Assembly: GCF_048771995.1 (NCBI RefSeq)
Contig: NC_133028.1
Location: 1,766,001-1,830,000 of the forward strand
DNA from: Taeniopygia guttata
Lineage: Eukaryota > Chordata > Aves > Passeriformes > Estrildidae
Direction of reading: 5' to 3'
DNA: 64,000 bases
Below the pieces are notes generated by a model that ran no database searches, was not told where the DNA came from, and saw nothing but the letters and a program-made list of their open reading frames with translations. Shown here piece by piece: positions 19,105-30,159 of the stretch. A program made the translations under genes and the position numbers. Each line of letters opens with the position of its first letter. The first letter of the stretch is position 1.

Positions 19105-19161
19105 TCAGTATTTCACTCCGGGAACGAATTCCTTGGCATCTGGATTCAAGTTGCTTTTGCT
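19105..19161 (-). CDS. PAIP2B: PAIP2B last coding exon with PAM2 motif
   Basis: Encodes [18 protein letters not shown] and stop TGA. The acceptor on - ends TTTTCCAG. The PAM2 peptide docks on the MLLE domain of poly(A)-binding protein. The exon is short and sits in array-rich surroundings. Confidence 0.95.
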   Translation of the reverse strand, partial: SKSNLNPDAKEFVPGVKY

Positions 19162-22100
19162 CTGGAAAAAAGAATTGGGAATGGGATTTGTCAGGGTTGG
19201 GAATTCCAGGGGTTTCCCACATCCCAAGGAATTCCCAGATTTCTGGGATGGGTCAAGGGTTTCCCAAGGTTGGGGGGCTCAGGTTGGATTTGGGGTTTCT
19301 GTGGGAAGTGGGATCATGCGGAGAGAAAATTTATGGAATTGTGGAATGGTTTGGGTGGGAAGAGATCTTTAAATCCCATCCAATCCCATCCCAATCCCAT
19401 CCCAATCCCAATCCCATCCCAATCCCATCCAATCCCATCCCAATCCCATCCCAATCCCATCCCAATCCCAATATTCCAGGTGGATCCAGCCTGCCCTTGG
19501 ACACTTCCAGGGATCGTGGGGCAATTCCAGGGATGGGACAATTCCAGAGACAGAATTCTAGGGATTGGAGAATTCCAAGGATGGGCCAATTTCAGGAATG
19601 GGACAATTCCTTGGAATGGACAATTTGAGAGATTGGACAATGCCAGGGACAGAATTCCAAGGATGGGCCAATTCCAGGAATGGGACAATTTCAAGGACAG
19701 AATTCCAGGGATTGGTCAATTCCAGGGACAGATTTCCAGGAATGGGACAATTCCAGGGATTGGTCAATTCCAAGGATTGGTCAATTCCAGGGTCAGAATT
19801 CCAGGGATGGGAGAATTCCCAGGATTAGTCAATTCCAGGGTCAGAATTCCAGGGATGGGAGAATTCCAAGGATGGGACTAATCCAGGCATTGGACAATTT
19901 CAAGGATGGGACAATTTCAATAATGGGACAATTCCAGGGGGAGAATTCCAAGGATGGAACAAATCCAGGGACAAGAGAATTCCAAGGATGGGCCAATTTC
20001 AGGGACTGGTCAATTCCAGGGACAGAATTCCAAGGATGGGACAAATCCAAGGATGAGACAATTCCAGGCACTGGGCAAATTCAAGGACAGAATTCCAGGG
20101 ACAGGAGAATTCCAAGGATGGGCCAATTCCCGGGATTAGTCAATTCCAGGAACAGAATTCCAAGGATGGGACAACTCCAAGGATTGGACAACTTCAAGGA
20201 CTGAATTCCAGGAATGGGCCAATTCCATGGATGGGACAGTTCTAGGGACAGAATTCCAAGGATGGGAGAAATCCAAGGATGGGCCAATTCTAAGGACAGG
20301 AGAATTCCAAGGATGGGACAAATCCAAGGACGGGCCAATTCCCGGGATCCTCACCAGGATGTCCTCGGCTCCGTGCCCGTCGCCCACGGCGAGGCCGTGG
20401 AGCTGCTGCTGGAGCTGCCCCATTCCCTGTGGGAGATCCCGCGCCGGGATGAACCAATCCCGCTCCTCCTCCTCCAGCATCTCCTGGAAGCAGCGATCCA
20501 GGAATTCCTGCTCCTGCAGCTCCTCCTCCACCTGCCCGGAGACGTTCCGTGGGAAGGAAATCCCGGGATTTGCCACAGGAAGAGCTCCATGGAATTCTCC
20601 AGGTTGGAAAAGCCCTTGGAGATCCTTTCCGTCCCCGCGAAATCCCGCTGGGAATGGGGATTCCGGCTCTTTTCCAAGAGGAATATTCCCGGTTTTTGTT
20701 CTTCCCTCTCATCCCGCCGCCGTTCCCAAATCCAGATTCCCACCCGTGATTTTCCCATGATTGTTCCCATGATTTTTCCATGATTTCCCCATGATTGATT
20801 TCCCATGATTTTTCCATGATTTTCCCATGATTGTCCCATGATATTCCCATGATTGATTTCCCATTATTTTTCCATGATTGTCCCATGATTTTCCCATGAT
20901 TGATTTCCCATGATTTTTCCACGATTTTCCTGTGATTTTCCCATGATATTCCCATGACTGATTTCCCATGATTTTTCCATTATTTTCCTGTGACTTTCCT
21001 GTGATTTTCCCATTACTGTTTTCCCATTATTTTTCTGTGATTTTCCCATGATCTTACTGTGATATTCCCCTGATTTTTCCATGATTTTCCCACTATTGAT
21101 TTCCCATGATTTTTCCACGATTTTCCTGTGATTTTCCCATGATATTCCCATGACTGATTTCCCATGATTTTTCCATTATTTTCCTGTGACTTTCCTGTGA
21201 TTTTCCCATTACTGTTTTCCCATTATTTTTCCATGATTTTCCCATGATCTTACTGTGATTTTCCCATGATTTTTCCATGATTTTCCCACTATTGATTTCC
21301 CATGATTTTTCCACGATTTTCCTGTGATTTTCCCATGATATTCCCATGACTGATTTCCCATGATTTTTTCATTTTTTCCCATGATTGTCCCGTGATTTTT
21401 CCATGAATTTTTTTTTCCCGCAATTTTTCCCACCCGGCTCCTCCTGTCTGGGAATTGTGGAGCTCCAGAAGGTCCCTGAGCCTCCTTTTTTCCCGGGAAT
21501 TGCTCCAGGAATGGTGGATGTGATCCAGCCTGGAATTCCCGGTGCTGCCCAGGCAGGGATGTGGAAGGGAATCACAGCTTTTCCCATTTTCCTGTTTTTT
21601 TCAGGATTTAGGAGACTCCAAGAGGAGCCAATCCTCAAAAATTTTGATCCACGAAATGCTGGGGAAAGCCGGAGCTTTTCCATGTTCACCTGGAAAATCC
21701 AGGGAATTCTCAGCATTCCCAAAGGGGCTCCAGGAGTGGGGATGGAAGGACAGGATACAGGGAATGGCTTCCCATTGGAAAACTGGAATTGATCTGGGAT
21801 TTGGGAAGGAATTCCTGCAAGGAAAGGGAAGGGGAATCCCAAAACCTCGGGAGAAGGGAATGGTGGTGCCACCACCCCTCAGGAAGGACCAAAGGGATTT
21901 TTTCCAGCTTTTTTCCAGCTTTTTTCCGTTTTTTTTTTCCAGGCAAATCCAACACTCTGCCTTGAGCCACCTTTTCCCATCAAAGCACAATATTCCCAAA
22001 TCATAATCATTTTCCCTATGGATACACACAGAACTGGGAATCACCCCCAGGCTGAACACAAATCCCAGGAATTCCTGGATATGGGGATGTGGGAATCCCC

Positions 22101-23002
22101 CCAGGCTGATCCTGAATCCTGAGAATTCCCAAATGTGGGAATCTCTGGGAATCACCCTCAAGCTGAACCCTAATCCCAGGAATTCCTGGATATGGGAATC
22201 CCCCCAGGCTGATCCCAAATCCCAGGAATTCCCAAATGTGGGAATCTTTGGGAATCCCAAGAATTCCTGGTTGTGGGAATCTCTGGGAATGCCCCTATGT
22301 TGATCCCGAATCCCAGGAATTCCCAAGGGTCGGAATCTCTGGGAATCCCCCCAGGCTGAACCCAAATCCTGAGAATTCCCAACTATGGGAATCTCTGGGA
22401 ATCCTGGGAATTCCCAGCTGTGGGAATGTCTGGGAATCACCCCCAGGCTGATCCCAAATCCCAGGAATTCCTGGATATGGGAATCTCTGGGAATCCCCCC
22501 AGGCTGATCCCAAATCCCAGGAATTCCTGGATATTGGAATGTAGGAATCACCCCAGGCTGATCCCAAATCCTGGGAATCCCCAGCTGTGGAAATCTCTGG
22601 GAATCACTCCAGACACAAATCTGACCTGAATCCAAATAATTTGTGGATTTTGGAATCTCTGGGAATCAATGCCAGGCTGAACCCAAATCCCAGGAATTCC
22701 TCGATATGGGAATCTCTGGGAATCCCCCCCCAGGCTGATCCCAAATCTTGAGAATTCCCAACTATGGGAATCTCTGGGAATTCCCAGCTGTGGGAATCTC
22801 TGGGAATCCCCCCCAGGCTGATCCCAAATCCCGGGAATTCCCGGCTCTGGAATCTCACCTGCCGGTTGAAGTCCTCCTCGTTCTCCATCCACATGTACTC
22901 GGCGAAGGGGTTCTTCTCCTTCTCCTCGTGCCCATTCCCAGCCGGATCCTCCTTGGATTTGGGATTGGACGCCGTGGTGCTGGCGAGCTCGGAGCCATTC
23001 AT
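19105..23002 (-). CDS. PAIP2B: poly(A)-binding protein-interacting protein 2B, complete, 3 coding exons
   Basis: PAIP2B binds cytoplasmic poly(A)-binding protein and displaces it from poly(A) and eIF4G, lowering translation. Coding exons on -: 23002-22859, 20531-20355, 19161-19105. These are 48, 59 and 18 codons plus stop, all phase 0, giving 125 aa; human is 123 aa. Visible parts are [18 protein letters not shown] (31-48), the acidic PAM1-type segment with [19 protein letters not shown] (63-81), and the C-terminal PAM2 motif [13 protein letters not shown] (110-122). MNGSELAST and GMGQLQQQL and GHGAEDIL favour PAIP2B over PAIP2. The gene is convergent with NAGK and divergent from ZNF638, as in human. 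Both coding introns are filled with minisatellites. Confidence 0.96.
19338..19515 (-). mobile_element. CR1 LINE 3' end with internal CCCATCCCAAT expansion
   Basis: On -, the usual CR1 tail words appear: CAGGCTGGATCCACCTGG-like on one side and CCACCCAAACCATTCCACAA on the other. Between them 19373-19470 is an expanded CCCATCCCAAT tract, so a microsatellite has grown inside the element. It lies in PAIP2B intron 2. Confidence 0.6.
19515..20335. repeat. PAIP2B intron 2 minisatellite (left part)
   Basis: Units near AATTCCAAGGATGGGACAAT and TTCCAGGGACAGAATTCCAG, about 20-40 bp with variable order. It extends almost to the donor of the middle coding exon at 20354. Confidence 0.88.
20355..20531 (-). 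CDS. PAIP2B: PAIP2B middle coding exon
   Basis: Residues 49-107, [19 protein letters not shown] to GHGAEDIL. Acceptor CGGGCAG and donor CTG|GTGAGG on -. Holds the acidic PAM1-type region and the [10 protein letters not shown] motif. Confidence 0.96.
20740..21420. repeat. TTTTCCCATGATTTTTCCAT array, right copy (PAIP2B intron 1)
   Basis: Same unit family as 18120-18885. A block of about 185 bp is duplicated within it: about 20920-21100 and 21110-21290 are nearly identical. Confidence 0.88.
21420..22035 (+). mobile_element. unique intron sequence with a decayed CR1 fragment
   Basis: 21670-21830 resembles the CR1 3' region seen elsewhere in the window: ACCTGGAAAATCCAGGGAAT, GGGAATGGCTTCCCATTGGA and GGAAGGAATTCCTG in the same order. 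The rest is unique AT-rich intron with poly-T runs (21895-21950). No exon seen. Confidence 0.45.
22040..22855. repeat. PAIP2B intron 1 minisatellite next to the first coding exon
   Basis: Units near CCCCCAGGCTGATCCCAAAT and GGGAATCTCTGGGAATC, total period about 55-65 bp, reaching to within a few bases of the donor at 22858. Confidence 0.88.
22859..23002 (-). CDS. PAIP2B: PAIP2B first coding exon
   Basis: Residues 1-48, [20 protein letters not shown] to NEEDFNRQ; donor CAG|GTGAGA on -. The start aligns with mammalian PAIP2B (MNGS). Confidence 0.95.
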
Positions 23003-23039
23003 CCTTGGGGACTCTGGGATGAGGGAATTTGGGAATTTG

Positions 23040-23915
23040 GGAATGCATGGATCCATCAATCCATAAATCCATTGATCCATCAGTTTAGGGATTCGTAAAT
23101 CCATCTATCCATGGAACCATTGATCCATCAATCCATGGATCCATTGCTTCATCAATTGATGGATCTGTCACTCCTCCAATCCATGGACCCATAAATCCAA
23201 TTCATAAATCGATCCATCGATCCATCAATCCATGGATCCATGGATCCATCCATTAATCCATTCATCCATGGATCCATCATTCCATATATCCATAGATCCA
23301 TCCATGGATCCATTGATCCATCAATTCAATCAATTCAAGGATCCACCAATCCATGGATCCATCCATCCACCAATCCATTGATCCATCAGTTCATGGATTC
23401 ATAAATCCATGGATCTGTCAATCTACCAATCCATGGATCCATCATTCCATCCATCCATGGATCCATAAATCCATGGAACTATTGATCCATAAATCCATGG
23501 ATCCATCAATCTATCAATCCATCAATTCAATCAATGCATGGATCCATCAATCCATCATTCATCCATGGATCCACTGATCCATCAATTCAATCAATGCATG
23601 GATCCATCAATCCATTGATCCATCAATTCAATCAATGCATGGATCCACCAATCCATGGATCTGTCAATCCACCAATTCATAGATCCATTGATTCATCAAT
23701 TCAATCAATTCATGGATCCATCAATTCATGGATCCATGGATCCATTATCCATCAATCCATGGAACAACTGATCCATAAATCCATGGATCCATCAATCCAT
23801 CATCCATTAATCCATTGATCCATTAATTTCATCAATCCATGGATCCACCAATCCATGGATCCATTGACCCATCAATCCATCAATCCATGGATCCATCCAT
23901 CCCTCCATCCATCCA
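23040..23915. repeat. ATCCATGGATCC palindromic satellite
   Basis: About 870 bases built from CAATCCATGGATCCATC and CATCAATTCAATCAATGCAT words. CCATGG, GGATCC, ATCGAT and TGCATGCA-like palindromes recur throughout, so either strand reads similarly. Located in the PAIP2B intron upstream of the first coding exon. Confidence 0.9.
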
Positions 23916-24004
23916 TGCCTGGGTTATCCTGGAAAAGGATCATTCCCAACCCCAAAAACGCCAAAGTTTGGGAAGTTTTGGGAGTCTGGGAATGGAGGAT
24001 GAGG

Positions 24005-24270
24005 TCAGGGACGATGGGAGAGCTGGGAATGTTCCCCTGGAGAAGGGAAAATTCCAGGGAATTTCCTGGACAAGGATGGAGGGACAGGAGCCAGGGAATG
24101 GCTCCCACTGGGAAAAGGGAGATTGGGCTGGGATCTTGGCAAGGAATTCCTGGCTGAGCCAGAATTCCCAAAGAATCCCTGGGAATGTCCAAGGCCAGGT
24201 TGGATCCAGCTGGGATGGTGGAAAACATCCCTGGATGGGATTTAAGGATTTTTTCCCCCAAAGCATTCCA
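24005..24270 (+). mobile_element. CR1 LINE 3' fragment
   Basis: Carries the CR1 3' words in order: GGGAATGTTCCCCTGGAGAA, GGAGCCAGGGAATGGCTCCC, GGGATCTTGGCAAGGAATTC, AAGGCCAGGTTGGATCC, and a decayed GGGATTTAAGG tail. Confidence 0.7.
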
Positions 24271-24454
24271 GAATTCCAGGAAAACCCCAAATTCCCTGAA
24301 CGTGGATGTTTGCAGGATAACGCTCCAAATCCCAGAGTTTTTATCCGGAGGTTTTATCCCAAACATCCCATGGAGAGTGGGAGAGCTTTTCCCAAATCCC
24401 AGGATTTGGGATCCTGGATGCTCAGCCTGGTATCCCCTCCTGGGCTAACATGGA

Positions 24455-25005
24455 AAATACCCCAAATATCGCATGGCAATGGGGCAGAATCCAAAATATC
24501 CCAAATCCCGACTATCCCATGGGAGTGGGGCAGGAATATCCCAAATATCCCAAATCCCAACTATCCCATGGGAATGGGGCAGAAATATCCCAAATATCCC
24601 AAATCCCTACTATCCCATGGGAATGGGGCAGAATCCCAAATATCCCGTATGAACAGGGCAGGAATATCCCAAATCCCAACTATCCCAAATGTCCCATGGG
24701 AACGGGGCAGAATCCCAAATATCCCATGGGAACAGGGCAGGAATATCCCGACTATCCCATAGGAGCAGGGCAGGAATATCCCAAATCCCAACCATCCCAT
24801 GGGAAAAGGGCAGGAATATCCCAAATCACAACTATCCCAAATATCCCATGGGAACGGGGCAGAAATATCCAAACTATCCCATGGGAATGGAGCAGGAATA
24901 TCCCAAATATCCCATGGGAAAAGGGCAGGAATATCCCAAATACCCCAAATCACAAATATCCCATGGGAACAGGGCAGAAATATCCCAAATCCCGACTGGA
25001 GGGGG
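24455..25005. repeat. ATCCCATGGGAATGGGGCAG minisatellite
   Basis: About 14 copies of a unit of 30-50 bp sharing ACTATCCCATGGGAACGGGG and CAGGAATATCCCAAAT. CCCATGGG is palindromic. Confidence 0.9.
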
Positions 25006-25077
25006 AATTTGGGGCAGAGAATTCCCCCAAATGTGAGGGAGCCACAAGCTGGGGGAGCCATGGGAAACGGGGGGGGG

Positions 25078-25490
25078 GAATGGAATGGGAATGGGATTGG
25101 GATTGGGATTGGGGATGGGAATGAAAATAGGACACGGAACAGGAATGGGAACAGGATTGGAAACAGGGATGGAATGGGAACAGGAATAGGGATGGGAACG
25201 GGAATGGGACTGGGAATAGGGACAGGAATGGGACAGGAAACAGGACTGGGAGCAGGGATGGGAATGGGACAAGGAACAGGAATGGAAACAGGATGGAATG
25301 GGAAGGGGATTGGGATTGGGAATAGGGACAGAAATGGGATTGGGAACGGGGATGGGTCTGGGACAGCGAACAGGAATGGGAACGGGATTGGGAACGGGAA
25401 TGGAATGGGAACAGGATTGGGAAGGGGAATGGGAAAGGGATTTGGAACAGGAATAGGATCGGGAATGGGATTGGGAATGGGAACGGAGAA
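25078..25490. repeat. GGGAATGGGATTGGGAACAGG array
   Basis: Hexamer-type array of GGAATG, GGATTG, GGAACA and GGGACA, similar in style to the one after NAGK. It borders the PAIP2B CpG island. Confidence 0.88.
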
Positions 25491-25499
25491 CAGGAGCCG

Positions 25500-26130
25500 C
25501 TCCCGGCCCACACCGGGCGCACTCCGGGGGCCGTTCGGGGGTGCCGGGAGCCGCTCCCGGGGGCTCCGCGCCAGGAGCCCGAGCGGGGCCCGGCCCGGCC
25601 TCGGCAGCCCCCGGTACCCCGAACCCCCCGGTACCCCCAGAGCCCCCGGTGCCCCCCGGTCCCGCTGGCCCGGCCCGGCCCGGCCCGGTCCCCCCCGGTA
25701 CCTCGGGCCCGGCCGGTGCCGCTCCCCGCTCCGCCGCCGCCACGCCCACACCTCCCATTGGCCAGCACCGCCGCGCGGCCCCGCCCCTCACCGCTCTGAT
25801 TGGGCACCGCGCATGGAAGGCGCGTTGCTATTGCGCCGCGCGGCTGTCAATCATGAGGTTAAGCCCACCCACCTAGCGACGCGCCGGACTGGCCGCCGCC
25901 GGCGGCGCTGATTGGCTGAGCGCACGCGTCGCCCACGTGGGGCAGCGCGCGGGGGGCGGGGCCGTGCGCGATGTAAATAACACCGAGAGCCACGCCCCCC
26001 TCCCGGGATGGAGAATGATTGACATGCGGTTCCGCCAATGGGAGGAAGCGTCACTAATCCGCCCCGGCGCGGGGGCGCGTTGGTAGAAGCGCGGTGATTG
26101 GATGGAAGATGTAAACACGGGGAGGGGGCG
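25500..26130 (-). promoter_or_regulatory. PAIP2B: PAIP2B CpG-island promoter
   Basis: A 600-base CpG-rich unique block with five CCAAT/ATTGG boxes (25757, 25799, 25911, 26035, 26097) and GC boxes. On - a good donor GAG|GTACCG at 25701-25700 could end an untranslated first exon starting near 25760, matching the mammalian gene, which has a non-coding exon 1. Boxes in both directions suggest a bidirectional promoter. Confidence 0.6.
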
Positions 26131-26144
26131 GGGCTGCGCGTGGT

Positions 26145-26850
26145 TATGGAAGGGGGGGGGCCCAATTTTGGGGGGGGGGGGCCCAAATTTGGGGGGGGGA
26201 GGACACAGAGCTGTGACCCCCCCCCCCCCAGGGTTGGGGACACCGTGAAGGGGGACCCGGCCCCGCACCCCAAATTGGGGTCAGGAAAGGGGGGGCCCCG
26301 CACCCCAAAATTTGGGGTCAGGAACAGGGGGGGATCCAGCCCCGCACCCCAAAATTTGGGTCAAAAACGAGGGACATCCATCCCTGAACCCCAAAATTTG
26401 GGTCAAGAACAGGGGGGGTTTCCCCAGCCCTGCACCCCAAAATTGGGGTCAGGAAAGAGGGGGCCCTGCACCCCAAAATTTGGGATCGGGAACGGGGGGA
26501 GACCCAGCCCCGCACCCCAAAATTGGGGTCAGGAAAGGGGGGGCCCTGAAGTTTTGGGGTCAGGAACGAGGAGGATCCATCCCCGCACCCCCAAAATTTG
26601 GGTCAAGAACGGGGGGGATCCAACCCCGCACCCCAAAATTGGGGTCAGGAACTGGGGGGGATCCCCAGCCCTACACCCCAAAATTTGGGTCAAGAACGGG
26701 GGGGGGATTTCATCCCCACAACCCCAAAATTTGGGATCAGGAACAGTGGGGGGGGGGGGGGGGGTTTCTCCAACCCTGCACCCCAAAATTTGGGTGAGGA
26801 ACTCGGGGGGTTTCCCCGCACCCCAAATTGAGCAGAGCACCAGGGGAGGG
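26145..26850. repeat. CCCCAAAATTGGGGTCAGGA minisatellite with long G runs
   Basis: About 18 copies of a unit near CCCCAAAATTTGGGTCAAGA plus GGGGGG runs. The unit core CCCCAAAATTGGGG is palindromic, and G runs of up to 18 bases occur (about 26748-26764). Likely to fold into quadruplex or hairpin. Confidence 0.9.
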
Positions 26851-27310
26851 GGGACCCCAAATTTTGCTGCCACCTCCAAGTGCCCCCCCTAAACCCCACA
26901 ACGGGGAGCGCCCCTAAAGTTGTTTTTTGGGGGTCTCGCACTTTTGGGGTGACCCGGGGGGGGGGGATTCCCCCAACTCCGCACCCCAATAACCACGAGA
27001 CCCAATTTTGGGGGTGTCCCCTCCCCAAAATCCCCCCCTCGGGTGTCCCAGCGCCGCCCCCCCGCGGTGACGATCCCAAAAGCGCGATCCCAAAAGCGCG
27101 ATCCCAAAATCCCGACCCCGATCCCGCCATGCCGGGGGGAGGCGGCGCCTCCTCCGCGCCCCCCAAAATTCGGGGTCCCCCCCCGACCCCCCCCGACCCC
27201 CTGGGACGGTGAGTGAACCCCAATTTCCTCCTCTGGGGGGTCCCCAAATTCTCCCCGCGCGGTTTGGGGCGGGTTTGGGGCGGGTTTGGGGCTTTGGCAG
27301 TCTCAGGCGG
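26851..27310 (+). other. CpG-rich unique block with a possible small first exon
   Basis: An ATG at 27129 begins a 27-codon frame (MPGGGGASSAPPKIRGPPP...) ending at a consensus donor CGG|GTGAGTG (27210). Upstream are three copies of GATCCCAAAAGCGC. I recognise no protein and no following exon, so it may be chance. Confidence 0.25.
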
Positions 27311-28195
27311 TCCCGGGTTTTGGGAATTCTGAATTTTGGGGATTTCTGAATTTTGGGGAACCCCGAATTTTGGGAATTCTGAATTTTGGGGATCCCGAAT
27401 TTAGGGAATCCCGAGTTTGGGAATTCTGAATTTTGAGGATTCCAGATTTTGGGAATTCCGGATTTTGGGGAACCCCGAATTTTGAGGATCCTAATTTTGG
27501 GGATCCCGGATTTTGGGAATTCTGAATTTTGGGGATTTCCGAATTTTGAGGATCCGTGGATTTTGGGAACCCCGGATTTTGGGGATCCCCGAATTTTAAG
27601 GATCCCAATTTTGGGGATCCCGGATTTTGGGAATTCTGAATTTTGGGGATCCCCGGATTTTGGGAACCCCGAATTTTGGGAATTCTGAATTTTGGGAATC
27701 CCGAGTTTGGGAATCCCAGATTTTGGGAATTCTGAATTTTGGGGGTTTCCGAATTTTGAGGATCCGTGGATTTTGGGAACCCCGAATTTTGGGAAACCCG
27801 ATTTTGGGGATCCCGGATTTTTGGGAATTCTGAATTTTGAGGATTCCAGATTTAGGGAAACCCGATTTTGGGGATTCCCGAATTTTGGGAACCCCGAATT
27901 TTGGGAATCCCGATTCTGGGGAACCCCGAATTTTGAGAATATTATTTTTGGGGAACCCCGAATTTTGGGAATCCCGATTTTGGGGATTCCCGAATTTTTG
28001 GGGAACCCCGAATTTTGGGAATTCCGGGTTTTGGGGAACCCCGAATTTTGGGGATCCCCGGATTTTCGGAACCCCGAATTTTGAGGATTCCAGACTTCGG
28101 GAACCCGGATTTTGGGGAACCCCGAATTTTGAGGATCCCAATTTTGTGAATCCCGATTTTGGGAACCCCCGAATTTTGGGGATCCCGGGAGGACC
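27310..28195. repeat. GAATTTTGGGGATCCCGAAT minisatellite
   Basis: About 45 copies of an 18-20 bp unit near AATTTTGGGGATCCCGGATT, full of short palindromes (GAATTC, GGATCC). Long F/G/N frames on both strands are periodic. Confidence 0.92.
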
Positions 28196-28254
28196 CCATG
28201 GGAAAAAGGGGGAGCCAAAATGTCCCCCCGGCTCTGGGGTGACCCCAAAACCGT

Positions 28255-28705
28255 TCCTGCTGCGGGCTGGGGTTTTTGGGGTGCGGGGAGCGGTTTTGGG
28301 GTGGGGGGCGCAGTTTTGGGGTCTCCTGGACTCCCTGGACACCCCATGGGCAGTTTTGGGGTGCAGGGAGCACTTTTGGGGTGCGGGGATCAGTTTTGGG
28401 GTGCGGGGATCGGTTTTGGGGCTCCGGGCGCAGTTTTGGGGCCCCGTGCGCAGTTTTGGGGTGCGGGGATCGGTTTTGGGGCCCCGTGCTCAGTTTTGGG
28501 GTGCGGGGATCGGTTATGGGGTGCGAGGATCGGTTTTGGGGCCCCGTGCTCAGTTTTGGGGTGCGGGGATCGGTTTTGGGAATCCGGGCTCAGTTTTGGG
28601 GTGCGGGGATCAGTTTTGGGGTGCGGGGATCGGTTTTGGGGCCCCGTGCGCAGTTTTGGGGTTCAGGGATCGCTTTTGGGGCTCCGGGCGCATTTTTGAG
28701 GTCAC
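28255..28705. repeat. CAGTTTTGGGGTGCGGGGAT minisatellite
   Basis: About 18 copies of a 22-23 bp unit near CAGTTTTGGGGTGCGGGGATCGG, G-rich on +. Confidence 0.9.
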
Positions 28706-28844
28706 CCCGAGGAGCTTTGGGGGTTTGTCCCCTCCCCACGTGCGGGGTCCGGCCCCCCCAGTGTGGGGCGGGATGTCCCCGTGTCCCCGCTGGGTGGGGA
28801 CAATCCCGCCGGGGCTTGGGGACAAAGGGGGGGGCGGAGGGAGG

Positions 28845-29630
28845 GCGGTGTCCCCAAGGCCAGGAGTGTCCCCAAGGCCAGCGGTGTCCCCAGCACTGTC
28901 CCCAAGGGCCATTTCTGTCCCCAAGGCCAGCGGTGTCCCCAGCGGTGTCCCCATGGCCAGCGGTGTCCCCAAGGCCAGCACTGTCCCCAGCAGTGTCCCC
29001 AAGGCCAGCAGTGTCCCCAGCACTGTCCCCAGCAGTGTCCCCAGCAGTGTCCCCAAGGGCCATTTCTGTCCCCAAGGCCAGCACTGTCCCCAGCAATGTC
29101 CCCAAGGGCCAGCAGTGTCCCCAGCTTTGTCCCCAGCAGTGGCCCCAGCAGTGTCCCCAAGGCCAGCACTGTCCCCAAGGGCCAGCAGTGTCCCCAGCAG
29201 TGTCCCCAAGGGCTGAGTGTCCCCAAGGGCCAGCAGTGTCCCCAGCAGTGTCCCCAAGGGCCATTTCTGTCCCCAAGGCCAGCAGTGTCCCCAGCAATGT
29301 CCCCAAGGGCCATTTCTGTCCCCAAGGCCAGCGGTGTCCCCAGCAGTGTCCCCAGCACTGTCCCCAAGGCCAGCACTGTCCCCAGCAGTGTCCCCAGCAG
29401 TGTCCCCAAGGGCCGTTTCTGTCCCCAAGGCCAGCACTGTCCCCAGCAGTGTCCCCAAGGCCAGCAGTGTCCCCAAGGCCAGCAGTGTCCCCAGCAGTGT
29501 CCCCAAGGCCAGCAGTGTCCCCAGCAATGTCCCCAAGGCCAGTGGTGTCCCCAGTACTATCCCCAAGGCCAGCGGTGTCCCCAGCAGTGTCCCCAGCAGT
29601 GTCCCCAAGGGCCGTTTCTGTCCCCGCGCC
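28845..29630. repeat. GTGTCCCCAAGGCCAGCA minisatellite
   Basis: About 50 copies of 12- and 18-bp alternating units, GTGTCCCCAGCA and GTGTCCCCAAGGCCAGCA, with a CCATTTCTGTCCCC variant. Period multiple of three, so all frames stay open. Confidence 0.92.
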
Positions 29631-29639
29631 CTCAGCCGG

Positions 29640-30030
29640 CGCTAATCCCAAACCGCGGGGACAAACACCACAAAGTGTCCCCAGGCAGCAGCAGGTGACA
29701 ATCCCCGTGTCACCGGCACCGGGCCACCCAGAAGGCGACACCTCGGGGACAAAGTGCCACCCCCCCCCCCCCCGAGGCACCCGCGGGCTCCTTGTATGGT
29801 TGGGGACAGCGGTGTCACCGCAAGGGACAGAAATAGCGCGGGGGACGCTGAGGGGACAAGGGGGTGGCACCTCGGGGTGACAGGGGGCTGGGGACACTCC
29901 GGGGGGGCTGCGGTGGCACTTGGGGACAAATGTCCTGTGGGGTGTGGGGGGACAGGAGGGGACAGGAGGGGACAGGAGGGGACAGGGGGGGACAGGAGGG
30001 GGACAGGGGGGGACAGGAGGGGACCGAGGT
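29640..30030. other. spacer with GGGGACAGGA tract
   Basis: Unique GC-rich sequence, then eight GGGGACAGGAG-type decamers (29950-30020). No gene recognised. Confidence 0.5.
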
Positions 30031-30159
30031 CACCGAGGGCCACCGAGCCGGGCCAGGAGTGTCGCACGGGCACGCGGCCGGCGGTGACAGGAATGTCACA
30101 CAAATGTCACCCGGCGGCTGGGCTGGCACCGCACGTGGGCACGGCCACGGGGACAGCGA

